A stretch of DNA of 64,000 bases from G965240465 sp965249525 (GCA_965249525.1 OZ252237.1:310001-374000), one strand, 5' to 3'; shown: positions 24,725-34,068, counted from the first letter of the stretch. Translations and numbers: made by a program. Notes: generated from the letters alone by a model not told the origin.

Positions 24725-26335
24725 ATGGAGAAGAAGAGATATTTATCAACAAGGAGCATTTATGTGGGAGAAGGCATTGAGCGGGGGAGGAGTTCAGTTG
24801 AGTTTTTCATCATGAAGTATATAAAACCCATCAACCATTTAAAGGCAATGACAATCAAGCGCACGATTTTTCATTCCGCCCATGCTTTAGCCTGTCTGCT
24901 GGTGATGGTGTTAAGTGCAGGTATGTTGCTGGCAGGCCTCAGCTGGCCTGTGGTGGTGGCAGCGCAGAATAAGAATGATGTAGAGGCGTTGGTGCGGGCT
25001 TCCAAGGCACGTGCTGCCATTGTGAAGCGGGTGAGTGTCTCGGTGGTGCATATCAGCGTAGAGAAGCGGGTGCAGACCTCTGCTAGGGAGAATTTTCCCT
25101 TTGATGACCCCTTCTTTCGCCGTTTTTTTTCACCAGAGAATATTCCTCGTAATAATGAATCACAGTTGCAAAGGGGTTCAGGTTCTGGATTTGTGGTAGA
25201 CAGCAGGGGCTATGTGCTGACGAACAACCATGTAGTGGCAGGGGCGGGTATGATTGAAGTCAAATTGAAAGACGGTCGCCGGTTTACGGCACAGTTGGTG
25301 GGGGCAGATCCTGCTACCGATTTAGCAGTGTTGAGGATTCAAGCTTCTGGGCTGCGTAAGGCGCAGTTGGGCAACTCGGATGCTTTGGAAGTGGGCGAGA
25401 CAGTGATAGCCATTGGCAGCCCTTTTGGGCTGGAACAAACCATTACCCAGGGTATTGTCAGTGCTAAGGGACGCACCCAGCTGGGGCAAGTAGACTATGA
25501 AGATTTCATTCAGACCGATGCTTCCATCAACCCTGGGAATAGTGGGGGCCCCTTGGTGAATTTACGGGGTGAAGTGGTGGGGATGAACACGGCGATTTTT
25601 AGTCGCAGTGGAGGCAGTTTAGGGGTGGGGTTTGCTATTCCCATCAACATGGTCAAGCAGGTGTCTCAAGCGCTGATTAGCAGTGGACGGGTATCGCGCG
25701 GGTTTTTGGGGGTGAGTATTCAAGACATTGACAACACACTGGCTAAGGCCTTGGAGGTTAAGCCGCTTACGGGAGTGTTGTTGTCTCAGGTAGGCAAGAA
25801 CAGTCCTGCAGAAAAAGCGGGGATGCGTCAGGGGGATATCATTACGCATTTTGACAAGCATCGGGTGCTCAGTGTGGGCGAGCTGCGCAATCGTGTGGCT
25901 AGAATAAAGCCGGGCAGTTCGGTGGATGTGAATATTTTGCGCACAGGCAAGCGGCGTAAGTTCAAGGTAAAAGTGGGTGAGTTGCCCAATCCTTCTAGAC
26001 CCACAGCTTCAGCCTCGCCCAAGACCTCTACGCAAAACAAAAAGGTTCCTGCTAATCGCTTAGGGCTTACAGTGCAAGATATCAACCCCTCGGTGGCTTC
26101 CCGCCTGGGCTATCAGGGGCTGAATGGGGTGCTGGTGGCGGAGGTCTTTCCTGGCAGTGCAGCCGCCAGGGCCGGGCTGCGACAAGGTGCGCTGATACGC
26201 GAAGTAGACCACAAATCCGTACGCACCGCTCGCCAATTGGAACGCCTGTTAGAACGTGTCCCATCAGGTCAAGCACTGCTGCTGCTGGTAAATTTCGGTA
26301 ATGGCGTCCGCTATTTAGGTCTGGTTATTCCCTAG
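24725..26335 (+). CDS. Periplasmic serine protease of the Do family (DegP/DegQ-like)
   Basis: Envelope quality-control protease/chaperone. Catalytic triad: His in LTNNHVVAG, Asp in PATDLAVLRI, Ser in NPGNSGGPL. Two PDZ domains follow (VSRGFLGVSIQDI... and ANRLGLTVQDINPS...). A signal sequence (MTIKRTIFHSAH... to VAAQN) begins at ATG 24848, and another ATG lies at 24812. The best Shine-Dalgarno (AGGAG) precedes ATG 24725, which would place 41 unusual residues before the signal peptide, so the start is uncertain and 24848 may be the functional one. The protein has the standard length for DegQ or MucD. Its 3' end overlaps lspA on the other strand by 21 bp. Confidence 0.92.
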   Translation: MEKKRYLSTRSIYVGEGIERGRSSVEFFIMKYIKPINHLKAMTIKRTIFHSAHALACLLVMVLSAGMLLAGLSWPVVVAAQNKNDVEALVRASKARAAIVKRVSVSVVHISVEKRVQTSARENFPFDDPFFRRFFSPENIPRNNESQLQRGSGSGFVVDSRGYVLTNNHVVAGAGMIEVKLKDGRRFTAQLVGADPATDLAVLRIQASGLRKAQLGNSDALEVGETVIAIGSPFGLEQTITQGIVSAKGRTQLGQVDYEDFIQTDASINPGNSGGPLVNLRGEVVGMNTAIFSRSGGSLGVGFAIPINMVKQVSQALISSGRVSRGFLGVSIQDIDNTLAKALEVKPLTGVLLSQVGKNSPAEKAGMRQGDIITHFDKHRVLSVGELRNRVARIKPGSSVDVNILRTGKRRKFKVKVGELPNPSRPTASASPKTSTQNKKVPANRLGLTVQDINPSVASRLGYQGLNGVLVAEVFPGSAAARAGLRQGALIREVDHKSVRTARQLERLLERVPSGQALLLLVNFGNGVRYLGLVIP

Positions 26336-26854
26336 TTGCTTTTCTTGGGCACGGCGTATGTCTTGCCACCAGCCCAATGCCAGCAGCACCACCCCGCAGC
26401 TGATGACTATATCCGCTAGATTGTTCACGAACAAACTGTACGAACCAATGCGAAAATGGAAAAAATCGGTCACACCTCCCAGCCGTATGCGTTCAACAAA
26501 ATTACCCAATCCCCCGCCCAGAATACATACAAAGCCCCAATCGCTTAGTGGGTGCATCTGGTTCCTGCCATGAAACCAGATAAAAGCAAACCAACTAATG
26601 GCTAGTATGGATACACCGCTTATGAGCGGCAGCCGCAGAGAATCTGGCAAGTTTTGCAGCAGACTAAAGCTTAGGCCGGTATTAAAGGTATATGTCAAAT
26701 CCAGCAGGTGAGGGATTAAATTAAGCTGGAGGGGAGGAGATATGCTTTTTAACAAATGTTTGCTGAACAAATCGCCCGACAGCAGCAAGGCTATCCAAAT
26801 CAATCTGTTTGGCAGAGAAGTAAGCCGAGAGGGAGGTTGTTGGGTTCTATTCAT
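26315..26854 (-). CDS. lspA: Lipoprotein signal peptidase (signal peptidase II)
   Basis: Inner-membrane aspartyl protease that removes the signal peptide of prolipoproteins such as the MltA found in this window. Four hydrophobic segments are visible. The two catalytic Asp positions are present, in GGVTDFF and VNNLADIVI, as is the GGGLGN segment. The usually conserved NxxDR reads NFVER, an Asp-to-Glu change that is not in the catalytic pair. At 179 residues it has an N-terminal extension of about 15 residues. The ileS-lspA arrangement common in Proteobacteria is broken: the gene stands alone, convergent with the Do-type protease gene and overlapping its last 21 bp. Confidence 0.88.
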   Translation of the reverse strand: MNRTQQPPSRLTSLPNRLIWIALLLSGDLFSKHLLKSISPPLQLNLIPHLLDLTYTFNTGLSFSLLQNLPDSLRLPLISGVSILAISWFAFIWFHGRNQMHPLSDWGFVCILGGGLGNFVERIRLGGVTDFFHFRIGSYSLFVNNLADIVISCGVVLLALGWWQDIRRAQEKQLGNNQT

Positions 26855-27007
26855 GCAATTCCCATGGATGAAACAGGGTTGATGATGTGCTCATGCGGTG
26901 GTTGGCAGGGGCGATTGTGGTAGGCAGATGTTATCATATTTGTGAGATGCACGGAGAGGGTCTAAGAGGAATTTTCAAGATGGGCATGTAAGACGGAAGA
27001 GGATGCG

Positions 27008-27553
27008 ATGCGACGGCTGCTAATGTTTTTGGGGTTTATGTTGGTGGGGGGAGGGTCTTTATATATGTTGGGATTTTTACTGACGGACAGCAAGCCGCCG
27101 CAGGTATTTTCTTCCGATGAGGTACTGCAAGAAGGTATAACGCTGCTGAGGTTTCCTCAATTGGAAAATGTAGATGCCAGGGGAAGAAAATGGCGGCTGC
27201 AGGCAGAGCGGGGAATCTTGCAGGAAGGTTTTGTGCATTTGGAGGGGGTGCGATTTCAATTGTTTGACAAAGGTCAAAGCGAGGCGCATATATTTGGTGA
27301 GAGTGGGCATGCGATTTGGGATGAGGTCGGTGGTCGGGTAAGCTTCTCAGAAAAGGTGCGGCTGGAACATGTGGGTAAGCATTGGCGAGCCGAGACAGAG
27401 AGCCTGGAGTATGAGGTCAATCGGGGTGTGTTGTTCTCAGAGAGTGCGGTACGGATTGAATCCCAACAGTGGGTACAGCAGGCAGATGGGTTGCAGTTGT
27501 TTGTAGAGGAAGGACGGGTGGAGTTGGAAAACCCTCTTTTTTACAGCCGTTAG
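27008..27553 (+). CDS. lptC: LptC-like LPS export protein
   Basis: A bitopic 181-residue protein: one N-terminal membrane helix (LMFLGFMLVGGGSLYMLGFLL) and a periplasmic beta-jellyroll-type domain with repeating short strands (ENVDARGRKWRLQAERG, GVRFQLFDKG, AETESLEYEVNRGVLFSES). This architecture fits LptC, which links the LptBFG transporter to the LptA bridge. The sequence is divergent, and the usual neighbours kdsC, lptA, lptB and rpoN are not adjacent, which lowers confidence. The strand pattern and the YEVNRGVLFSESAVRI stretch are the strongest support. Tail to tail with the TrkA-like gene. Confidence 0.7.
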   Translation: MRRLLMFLGFMLVGGGSLYMLGFLLTDSKPPQVFSSDEVLQEGITLLRFPQLENVDARGRKWRLQAERGILQEGFVHLEGVRFQLFDKGQSEAHIFGESGHAIWDEVGGRVSFSEKVRLEHVGKHWRAETESLEYEVNRGVLFSESAVRIESQQWVQQADGLQLFVEEGRVELENPLFYSR

Positions 27554-27569
27554 CAGCATTTTAGGCGAC

Positions 27570-28913
27570 TTAGTGGACGAACCAGCTTTCGGTTTCTGAG
27601 AGGGCTTCAGAACGAATCAGCATCAGGGCTTTTTCGTTTGCTTGCACTGTGTATGTGGGCGGAGGCAGCATGGCCTTGTTGCCATTTATTAAAGCCGCCA
27701 GTACAGACCCTTTTGGAAGATGCAATTTGCCCAAGGGGGCTCGGGTAATGCGACAATTGGCATGCGCACGCAGTTCCACCACCTCTAAGTTGGTTTGGGT
27801 AATGGCATGGTAGTCTAATATTTCTTCCTGATGCAGCTGATGCTGAATTGCACGCGCAGTAGACAAATGCGGCGAAATGCTGTCATCTATCCCGCCCTTG
27901 AATGCCAAAGCTTCTAACTCAGGCTGCTTGATAGAGGCAATGGTCTTGCGGACCCCCAGGCTTTTGGCCAACATGCAGGCAGTTAAATTACTGGTATCCT
28001 CTGAAGTAACCGCAATGAACAAACCGCTCTTTCCCGCTTGATGTTTCTGCAGGTCTTCCAGCAAACTGCCATCACCTGTCACCACCTGCACATTCTTGTG
28101 TATTTTTAAGTTTTGTTCCAGCCGAGACAGACGTTCGCCAGTTGCCATCAAGGTTACCTGAAAATGATGCTTGGACAGTGTTTCTGCTATCATTTCCGCT
28201 AGAAAGTTTCCTCCGACAATCAAAGCACGTTGCGAATCCAACTTTCGCACTCCCAACACCTGATGCGCTCGCTCCAACCCGCACTTTAATACCACCAAAT
28301 ACAAATGATCATTGGCCTGCAACAAGGTCTTTTCGGTACAAACCAATGAATAATCTCCACGCACCACATGAGTCACCCGCATATCAGGATTAGACCGCAT
28401 CAAGGCTTCCACTGGTTGTCCCACCCACTTGCTTTTGCTGTGCAGCTGCATACCTATTAACACCAATTCACCACCTGCAAAAGAAATCTGCTCATGAACA
28501 CCCACCAGATGCAGGGTTTCCATCAGCTGGCCACATACAGCCTCGCTGATATTCACAATGGTTCCAGTTTGTTTTAATCCCACCCAGGTATGACCCTTGG
28601 CGCCTAAATAGCGTGTCACTGCAATTTTGCGTTGAATGTTCAAGGTGTCTGCCAGCAGGCAGGCAATGAGGTTGGTTTCATCGCGACGGGTGGTAGCCAC
28701 AAACAAATCTGCTTCGCTGATGCCCGCTTTTTCCAAATCGGCAAAGTTGGTGGCATTGCAAGTGTAAGCTGCTATATCCAACTGCTGCTGTAAAGAACGC
28801 AGCACCAGGGGATCTTGGTCAATCATGGTAACACGCACTTCTTCAGCAGCAATGCGCTTTGCCAAAAATGCGCCAATGGTTCCGCCCCCTACAATCACCA
28901 TATGTTTCATCAA
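27570..28913 (-). CDS. TrkA-like RCK-domain protein (potassium transport regulator)
   Basis: Cytoplasmic 447-residue protein with two RCK modules, the TrkA plan. The first Rossmann fold is well preserved (VIVGGGTIGAFLAK, VTMIDQD, ATNFADL, VATTRRDETNLIACLLA). The second is degenerate at the nucleotide loop (IVGGNFLAEMIAE rather than GGGxxG). Each is followed by a TrkA-C-like beta-rich part. It starts 4 bp inside ligA (ATGA overlap), so it is cotranscribed and translationally coupled with the ligase, an unusual pairing. A second, more canonical TrkA is encoded at 48-49.5 kb, so the two may be paralogues with different partners. No TrkH/TrkG gene is in the window. Confidence 0.8.
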   Translation of the reverse strand: MMKHMVIVGGGTIGAFLAKRIAAEEVRVTMIDQDPLVLRSLQQQLDIAAYTCNATNFADLEKAGISEADLFVATTRRDETNLIACLLADTLNIQRKIAVTRYLGAKGHTWVGLKQTGTIVNISEAVCGQLMETLHLVGVHEQISFAGGELVLIGMQLHSKSKWVGQPVEALMRSNPDMRVTHVVRGDYSLVCTEKTLLQANDHLYLVVLKCGLERAHQVLGVRKLDSQRALIVGGNFLAEMIAETLSKHHFQVTLMATGERLSRLEQNLKIHKNVQVVTGDGSLLEDLQKHQAGKSGLFIAVTSEDTSNLTACMLAKSLGVRKTIASIKQPELEALAFKGGIDDSISPHLSTARAIQHQLHQEEILDYHAITQTNLEVVELRAHANCRITRAPLGKLHLPKGSVLAALINGNKAMLPPPTYTVQANEKALMLIRSEALSETESWFVH

Positions 28914-30946
28914 GTTTTCCCTGCAGAAGGGAGTTTAGCTGCCGCTTCCAAGCTGGCTGGGGTGGCAGATTCTAACAGTTGCTGCAGCTGCGCTTCATTA
29001 TAAATGGGAATGTCCCACTTGCGGGCTTGTTCCAGTTTGCTGCCGGGATGTTCGCCCACCAGCAGGCAGTCGGTCTTTTTGGAAACACTGCCACTAACGA
29101 TGGCACCACCTTGCATTAAACGCTGCTTCCATTCATCCCGAGAGATGGAGAGGGTGCCGCTAATCACCACGTGTTTTCCACTGAGGGGAGTGGTTTGGAT
29201 GGGCGGGGGAGATTGCGGACGAATGCCGAATTGTTGTCCCTGTTGCAAGAGTTGGAGTTGGACGGGGTCTTGAAAGAATTGGTGGGTGCTTTGGGCAACC
29301 TCACTGCCGATAGAGGGGATATCCAGCAGACTTTCCCAGCTGGCATTTTGGATGGAGGCTAGCGAGCCAAAGCGTTCAGCCAATAGTTGTGCCATACGTG
29401 CGCCCACATGGCGGATTCCCAAAGCAAACAGAAAACGATGAAGGGGTGGCTGCTTGGATTGCTCAATGTTTTTCATCACTTGGGCTGCAGATTTTTCTCC
29501 CATGCGTTCCAGACTTGCCAGTGTTTCCATATTGATACGGCTGGGGTCATAGAGATCCACCCATGAGCGCACCAGTTGTTTTTCCAGCAGTTGTGCAATC
29601 AGTTTGCTGCCGATGGTCTCAATGTTCATGGCAGCACGGGACACAAAGTGTTCTAGGTGTTCTGCATATTGCTGGGGACAAAGCGGATTGCGACAGTAAT
29701 AGTCGACTTCTGATGCTTGGCGTTTGAGTGGCGCCTGACAGCTGGGGCAGAACGCAGGCGGAGAGATGGGCTGGGTGGAGGCGTCATCAGGCGGGGAAGC
29801 CAGGGAGACCACCTTGGGGATAATTTCCCCACCTTTTTCCACCCGTACTGCTGCCCCGATGCGCAAGCCCAACCGTTCAATTTGATCAAAATTATGCAAG
29901 GTGGCTTTTCTTAGCGTGGTGCCTCCCAAAAGCACCGGTTCAAGCAAGGCAGTAGGATTGATGCGTCCAGTGCGTCCCACGCTTAATTCCACGCTGTTGA
30001 TAGTGGTAACAGCCTGTTCTGCAGGGAATTTAAGGGCAGCAGCCCAGCGTGGCGACTTCAAGGTTGCCCCAGCCTGGGTGCGTTGTGTGAGGGAGTTCAA
30101 TTTCAGCACCACCCCATCTATGGATACATTCAATTGATGGCGGTAGCTTTGCCAATGTTGATAAAGCTCCTGCAATTTCTCTAAAGAATCGGTCACATGA
30201 GAATGCTCCACCAACGGCAGCCCCATACCTTCCAGCCACTGGAGTGCCGCATCCCCCGTAGTCACCTCATGGGGCGGGGTGACAGCCTCATAAAGGTACA
30301 TTTGCAAATCATGGCTGCTGGCAGTGGTACTGTCCAAGGTCAACAACAACCCCGCCGCAGCATTGCGAGGAGTCTTCATGGTCTCCTCCCGTCGCAGATT
30401 CTCCGCTGCAAACGCATCTTTGGCATAGCAAATTTCTCCGCGCACTTCTATATCCACTGCTTGGGGCAGGCGGTGCGGTAAATTCTTCACAGTCTTAATA
30501 TTGCGCGTAATATCTTCTCCCTGCTGCCCGTCCCCACGGGTAAGCGCCTGAGTCAACACCCCCTCCCGATAACGCAGTGCAACAGCCACACCATCCAACT
30601 TAGGCTGTACCAAATACTCCAACTTTGCTCCAGGCAGCAAGCGCTCCAAACTTGCGCACCATTTCTCCAACTCTTGCGAACTATACAAATTGGTTAAACT
30701 CAACATGGGTGCACCATGAGACGCATTGGCAAATGGCGTGGTGTGGGCTGTCTCCACATAAACACTTTGAGAAAACCAACCCCGCCACTTAGGATGCGCT
30801 TCCTCCAAAGCCTCCAACTCAGCACAAAGACGGTCATAATCTGTATCCGCCATCAGCAAGGGCTGATGCAAATAATAGGCAGCACATGCCTGCAGCCGAC
30901 GCTCACGCAACTCAGAAATCTTAGTAGAAACAACCTTGGTGGACAT
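28910..30946 (-). CDS. ligA: NAD-dependent DNA ligase
   Basis: Seals nicks in replication and repair using NAD. The adenylation site VQPKLDGVAVALRY carries the catalytic lysine; ALTRGDGQQGEDIT, VEVRGEI-type EVRGEICY and the OB-fold follow. A four-cysteine zinc finger (CPSCQAPL ... YCRNPLCP), helix-hairpin-helix motifs around residues 480-570 and a C-terminal BRCT domain (GKHVVISGTLSISRDEWK) complete the LigA architecture. 678 residues is standard. ATG 30946 is the start. A TrkA-like gene is coupled at its 3' end. Confidence 0.95.
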   Translation of the reverse strand: MSTKVVSTKISELRERRLQACAAYYLHQPLLMADTDYDRLCAELEALEEAHPKWRGWFSQSVYVETAHTTPFANASHGAPMLSLTNLYSSQELEKWCASLERLLPGAKLEYLVQPKLDGVAVALRYREGVLTQALTRGDGQQGEDITRNIKTVKNLPHRLPQAVDIEVRGEICYAKDAFAAENLRREETMKTPRNAAAGLLLTLDSTTASSHDLQMYLYEAVTPPHEVTTGDAALQWLEGMGLPLVEHSHVTDSLEKLQELYQHWQSYRHQLNVSIDGVVLKLNSLTQRTQAGATLKSPRWAAALKFPAEQAVTTINSVELSVGRTGRINPTALLEPVLLGGTTLRKATLHNFDQIERLGLRIGAAVRVEKGGEIIPKVVSLASPPDDASTQPISPPAFCPSCQAPLKRQASEVDYYCRNPLCPQQYAEHLEHFVSRAAMNIETIGSKLIAQLLEKQLVRSWVDLYDPSRINMETLASLERMGEKSAAQVMKNIEQSKQPPLHRFLFALGIRHVGARMAQLLAERFGSLASIQNASWESLLDIPSIGSEVAQSTHQFFQDPVQLQLLQQGQQFGIRPQSPPPIQTTPLSGKHVVISGTLSISRDEWKQRLMQGGAIVSGSVSKKTDCLLVGEHPGSKLEQARKWDIPIYNEAQLQQLLESATPASLEAAAKLPSAGKT

Positions 30947-31072
30947 TACTCAAGCAACACGACAAGCAGCATACTCCTCTCCCTTATAGAAAAATTGTAC
31001 TCCAAATAACCACCACACCCCACACAAATTTTTTGGTGTGAGAGCAGACTAGCATGTGCCCAGCTATGGCAA

Positions 31073-32116
31073 CTAGCTGCCGACCTCCTTAGTCAGCCTT
31101 TCTGCCATATTGAGATTGGAGGATATATTGAGATCCTTATCCCCCTTTACCAGACCGGTCTGGGGATCATTAAAAATAATATTAGCCAGGGATAAACGGA
31201 GTTTGTTTTTGGCTTCGTCAGAACTTATGGCTTTATCAAATGTACCGTATTGATCCAAGGCTGCTATGCGATGTTGGTAGGTAATTTCCAGATGTCTCTC
31301 ACTGTTATATTTAGTAATGCATATTTTTAGCGCAACAGAGAATACAGTTATCAGCAACAATCTTCCAAAAATAGTTAATGCAAATCTAAGAGTGTCAGTG
31401 TTATCTATTTCCAAAAGTTTTATATTGTAAATAACAGTTGCAAAAAATAATCCCAGAAAAATACAAGATGCGCCAAACCATACCCAAGCATATTTTCTAT
31501 GTTCCTGTGCCCGTTTAATAAATTCCTTACCTGCTTCCTGGCGGCTGGCAGCACTGGCAGTATCTCCGAATTTATTTTGTAAAGATTCTATATCTTTATT
31601 CAATCTTTCTGTCATTTCATCCAATTCTCTCATTCTCTTTTGCTGCTTTTTCATTGAATCTGTATGCAGAAATTTTGCTAATTCAAATATGGTATTATTT
31701 ATCTTATGGTTTTTAGAATTAGCTTCCATAGCATCTTTTAAATGCTTATATCTACCAGTTATTTGAAATCTTGAACTTCTCAAATTTGTATCGGTTTTAC
31801 TCCCTTGTATATTTTCTTCCAGCTTATTGTGGATATCTCTTAATTCATTAATAGAAGACTGAAAATGGTTATGAATGTTTGTATCTAGAAAATGATGATT
31901 TTCTTCTTCTTTAATAATATTTTGAATTTCACTAATTGTTTTAGACAACTCACTGCATCGTTGACTTTTTGTTTCAGTTACTGTTTTTAAGTTAAGGTCT
32001 TCTGGGTCTTTAGCTGCAAAATCCTGCTGTGCCAGCTGTTCTAAGCTAAGAAGATTTTGTTCGGCATCGCCATTAAGAATTTTCTTTATGGTGCTTTCTA
32101 TATGTTGGGTATCCAT
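31073..32116 (-). CDS. Coiled-coil membrane protein of unknown function inserted after nusB
   Basis: Not recognised. Of 347 residues, the first 210 or so are highly charged, heptad-rich coiled coil (SELSKTISEIQNIIKEEENHH; ELDEMTERLNKDIESLQNKF). Two adjacent membrane helices follow (WVWFGASCIFLGLFFATVIY and LRFALTIFGRLLLITVFSVAL). A cytoplasmic tail contains ERHLEITYQHRIAALDQYG and ends in a region with FNDPQTG. This layout recalls membrane proteins of accessory or defence loci (compare DUF6161-type proteins), but I cannot assign a family. The gene is clearly more A+T rich than nusB, whose stop it overlaps by one base (TGATG). Probably acquired and now read from the nusB promoter. Confidence 0.7.
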   Translation of the reverse strand: MDTQHIESTIKKILNGDAEQNLLSLEQLAQQDFAAKDPEDLNLKTVTETKSQRCSELSKTISEIQNIIKEEENHHFLDTNIHNHFQSSINELRDIHNKLEENIQGSKTDTNLRSSRFQITGRYKHLKDAMEANSKNHKINNTIFELAKFLHTDSMKKQQKRMRELDEMTERLNKDIESLQNKFGDTASAASRQEAGKEFIKRAQEHRKYAWVWFGASCIFLGLFFATVIYNIKLLEIDNTDTLRFALTIFGRLLLITVFSVALKICITKYNSERHLEITYQHRIAALDQYGTFDKAISSDEAKNKLRLSLANIIFNDPQTGLVKGDKDLNISSNLNMAERLTKEVGS

Positions 32117-32547
32117 CAGTCTTTATCCTTTTGTGGGGGGTTGGCTTGGGCGTGCCAGCATTTGTCTAGTACGCTGTTGATGAAGCTGGCGGAGGCTTCA
32201 TCCATGTAGCTGCGTGTGAGTTCCAGGGCTTCGTTGATGACCACTTGGTGCGGGGTTTCTTTGATAATCAGCATTTCACACAAAGCCAGACGCAGTATTT
32301 GGCGTACCATCACGGGCAGGCGGTGGAGTTTCCAATTGGCAAGATGTTCGGTTAGCAGGGCGTCTATTTGTGGACGATGTTCACAGGTGTTTTGCACCAA
32401 TTGCTGGGCAAATGCACGGGCTTTCTTGGAGGCATGGGCGCGCCGCCAGTAAGGGACTTGGAGGGATTCAGCTTCGCTTTGCTGCATTTCCATCAGGTAA
32501 AGCAGTTGCAGGGCAAATACACGACTTTGTCTGCGTATGCCAAACAT
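32116..32547 (-). CDS. nusB: Transcription antitermination factor NusB
   Basis: All-helical RNA-binding protein that joins NusE (S10) on boxA of rRNA operons. Hallmarks: the N-terminal RRQSRVFALQLLYLME and the C-terminal VVINEALELTRSYMDEASASFINSVLDK. 143 residues, a normal length. Its usual upstream neighbour ribE (ribH) is not here, and a low-GC coiled-coil membrane protein follows with a one-base overlap of stop and start. The ParA-type ATPase gene lies 47 bp downstream of the divergence point on the same strand. Confidence 0.93.
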   Translation of the reverse strand: MFGIRRQSRVFALQLLYLMEMQQSEAESLQVPYWRRAHASKKARAFAQQLVQNTCEHRPQIDALLTEHLANWKLHRLPVMVRQILRLALCEMLIIKETPHQVVINEALELTRSYMDEASASFINSVLDKCWHAQANPPQKDKD

Positions 32548-32594
32548 GGGTGCTTTCTTGTTTTGAGAAAAGCAGGGACTGCTAGAAGTTGCTT

Positions 32595-33383
32595 TTAGCC
32601 GAATCTGGCTGCTGGGGAGGGAGAGGGACCGAATTTCTCTAATAGTTCTTTACTGAAACGCAGATAAGCAATGGCACCGATGGAGTGGATATCATAGGTG
32701 AGTACGGATTGTCCCAAAGCGGTGGCTTCCACCAATTCGCGCGATCTGGGAATGATGGTTTGCAGCACTGAATCTCCCAGGCTGCCATAGACCTGGCGAC
32801 ACAAACGGCGATGGATGGCCATATCTTTGTCATACATGGTCAGCAGTATGCCAGCAATGCGCAGGGAGGGATTGTAACGGCGTTGGATATGATGAAATCC
32901 CAGCAAGTAGCGTTTGAGGGAGCGAATAGCCAGGGGTTCGCATTGGAGGGGGAGTATCACCAGATGTGCAGCACTGATGGCATTGATGGCCAGCATATTG
33001 AGGCTGGCGGGGGCGTCCAGCACGATAAAATCATATTGAGGTGCTTGGTTGAGGCGGTCTTTCAGGGTGGTGGGCGAGATGCTTTGTATGGTTTTTTGTT
33101 CTTCTGGGAGGTCTTTGAAGTTGGCAAAAATATAATCCAGTCCTACGCCGGGGGTGGGGAGAATGGTTTTTTCCAGTGGTACATCGGGGGCGTTGAGGAG
33201 ATCTTGGGTGCCGAAGCGGACGGGGGTGTTGAGACCAAAGGCGAAACGCACAGAACTTTGGGGGTCCATATCTATCAGCAGTACCTGAAAGCCTGCTGAA
33301 GCCAAACTCATGGACAGATTTACAGCAGATGTGGTTTTGCCAACCCCGCCCTTTTCGCTGGAGAAAACGATGTTGATAGACAT
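32595..33383 (-). CDS. ParA/Soj-type ATPase
   Basis: Deviant Walker ATPase for DNA or cargo positioning. Walker A KGGVGKTT, Walker A' LIDMDPQ and Walker B FIVLDAPASLNML are intact. ATG 33383 (MSINIVFSSEKGG) is chosen because family similarity begins there; the frame extends further upstream without features. No parB, parS array, minCE or chemotaxis gene is adjacent, so it may be the chromosomal ParA separated from ParB or an orphan ParA that positions other cargo. The tail after LLEKFGP is short and Pro/Ala rich. nusB lies just upstream in the opposite genomic order, both on the minus strand. Confidence 0.85.
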   Translation of the reverse strand: MSINIVFSSEKGGVGKTTSAVNLSMSLASAGFQVLLIDMDPQSSVRFAFGLNTPVRFGTQDLLNAPDVPLEKTILPTPGVGLDYIFANFKDLPEEQKTIQSISPTTLKDRLNQAPQYDFIVLDAPASLNMLAINAISAAHLVILPLQCEPLAIRSLKRYLLGFHHIQRRYNPSLRIAGILLTMYDKDMAIHRRLCRQVYGSLGDSVLQTIIPRSRELVEATALGQSVLTYDIHSIGAIAYLRFSKELLEKFGPSPSPAARFG

Positions 33384-33621
33384 GCAGGAAGGCTTCTTAA
33401 AAAAATGGAAAACAGGGATGGCTGTGAGATGTAGGGGATATGTATGCAAGAATAGAGCTATTGGGAATAGGCTAATATGCTTAGTGTATTTTTTCTTATA
33501 GGATAGGGCAATATTCCAAAGTTACAGTGGATAACAGCAGATTTTCAAAAAACCTGTGGGGGTGGTAGGGTGTGTTATGGATATAAAACCAGGTTTCTAG
33601 AAAAGTGATGAGGAATAAAAG

Positions 33622-34002
33622 ATGCGGTTGGCAGCATCAGCAGCGTTCTTAGGTGCCTTGGGTGTGTTGCTGGGTGCATTTGGCACCCATCTGCTGCGTC
33701 CCTTGCTGCCGTTGCAGGCGGTGACTATTTTTCTTACAGGTGTGTACTACCAACTTTGGCATGTATTGGCTATTTTGCTTTGTGTGCTGTTGGCAGAGGT
33801 TTTTCCCTTGCGTGCTAAAGAGGTGCGGTTGGCAGGCTGGGGATTTGTATGCGGCACACTGCTGTTTAGCGGGGGGTTGTATGCCACGGCAATGGGCTGG
33901 TGGCTGGTGAATTGGGTGGTTCCCTTAGGTGGGGGGGTATTGGTATTGTCGTGGCTGCTGTTGGCTTGGGGCTTGCTAGCTGGGGGCAGGGGCACGGGAT
34001 AA
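33622..34002 (+). CDS. DUF423 family membrane protein
   Basis: Small integral membrane protein of 126 residues with four hydrophobic segments. The diagnostic DUF423 blocks are LLGAFGTHLL, YYQLWHVLAILL, CGTLLFSGGLYA and VVPLGGGVLVLSW. No biochemical function is known for the family. ATG 33622 starts the conserved N-terminal helix. The following 150 bp hold a 13-bp tandem repeat, and the second peptide ABC cluster begins downstream. Confidence 0.85.
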   Translation: MRLAASAAFLGALGVLLGAFGTHLLRPLLPLQAVTIFLTGVYYQLWHVLAILLCVLLAEVFPLRAKEVRLAGWGFVCGTLLFSGGLYATAMGWWLVNWVVPLGGGVLVLSWLLLAWGLLAGGRGTG

Positions 34003-34020
34003 ATAAGGGACACCACAGCT

Positions 34021-34068
34021 GCTGCATTCAGTTGCTGCATTCAGTTGTTGCATTCAGTTGCTGCATTG
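34021..34068 (+). repeat. 13-bp tandem repeat downstream of the DUF423 gene
   Basis: gctgcattcagtt at 34021-34033 and 34034-34046, gttgcattcagtt at 34047-34059, then a partial copy gctgcattg from 34060. About 3.6 copies, starting 18 bp after the DUF423 stop. Confidence 0.93.
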
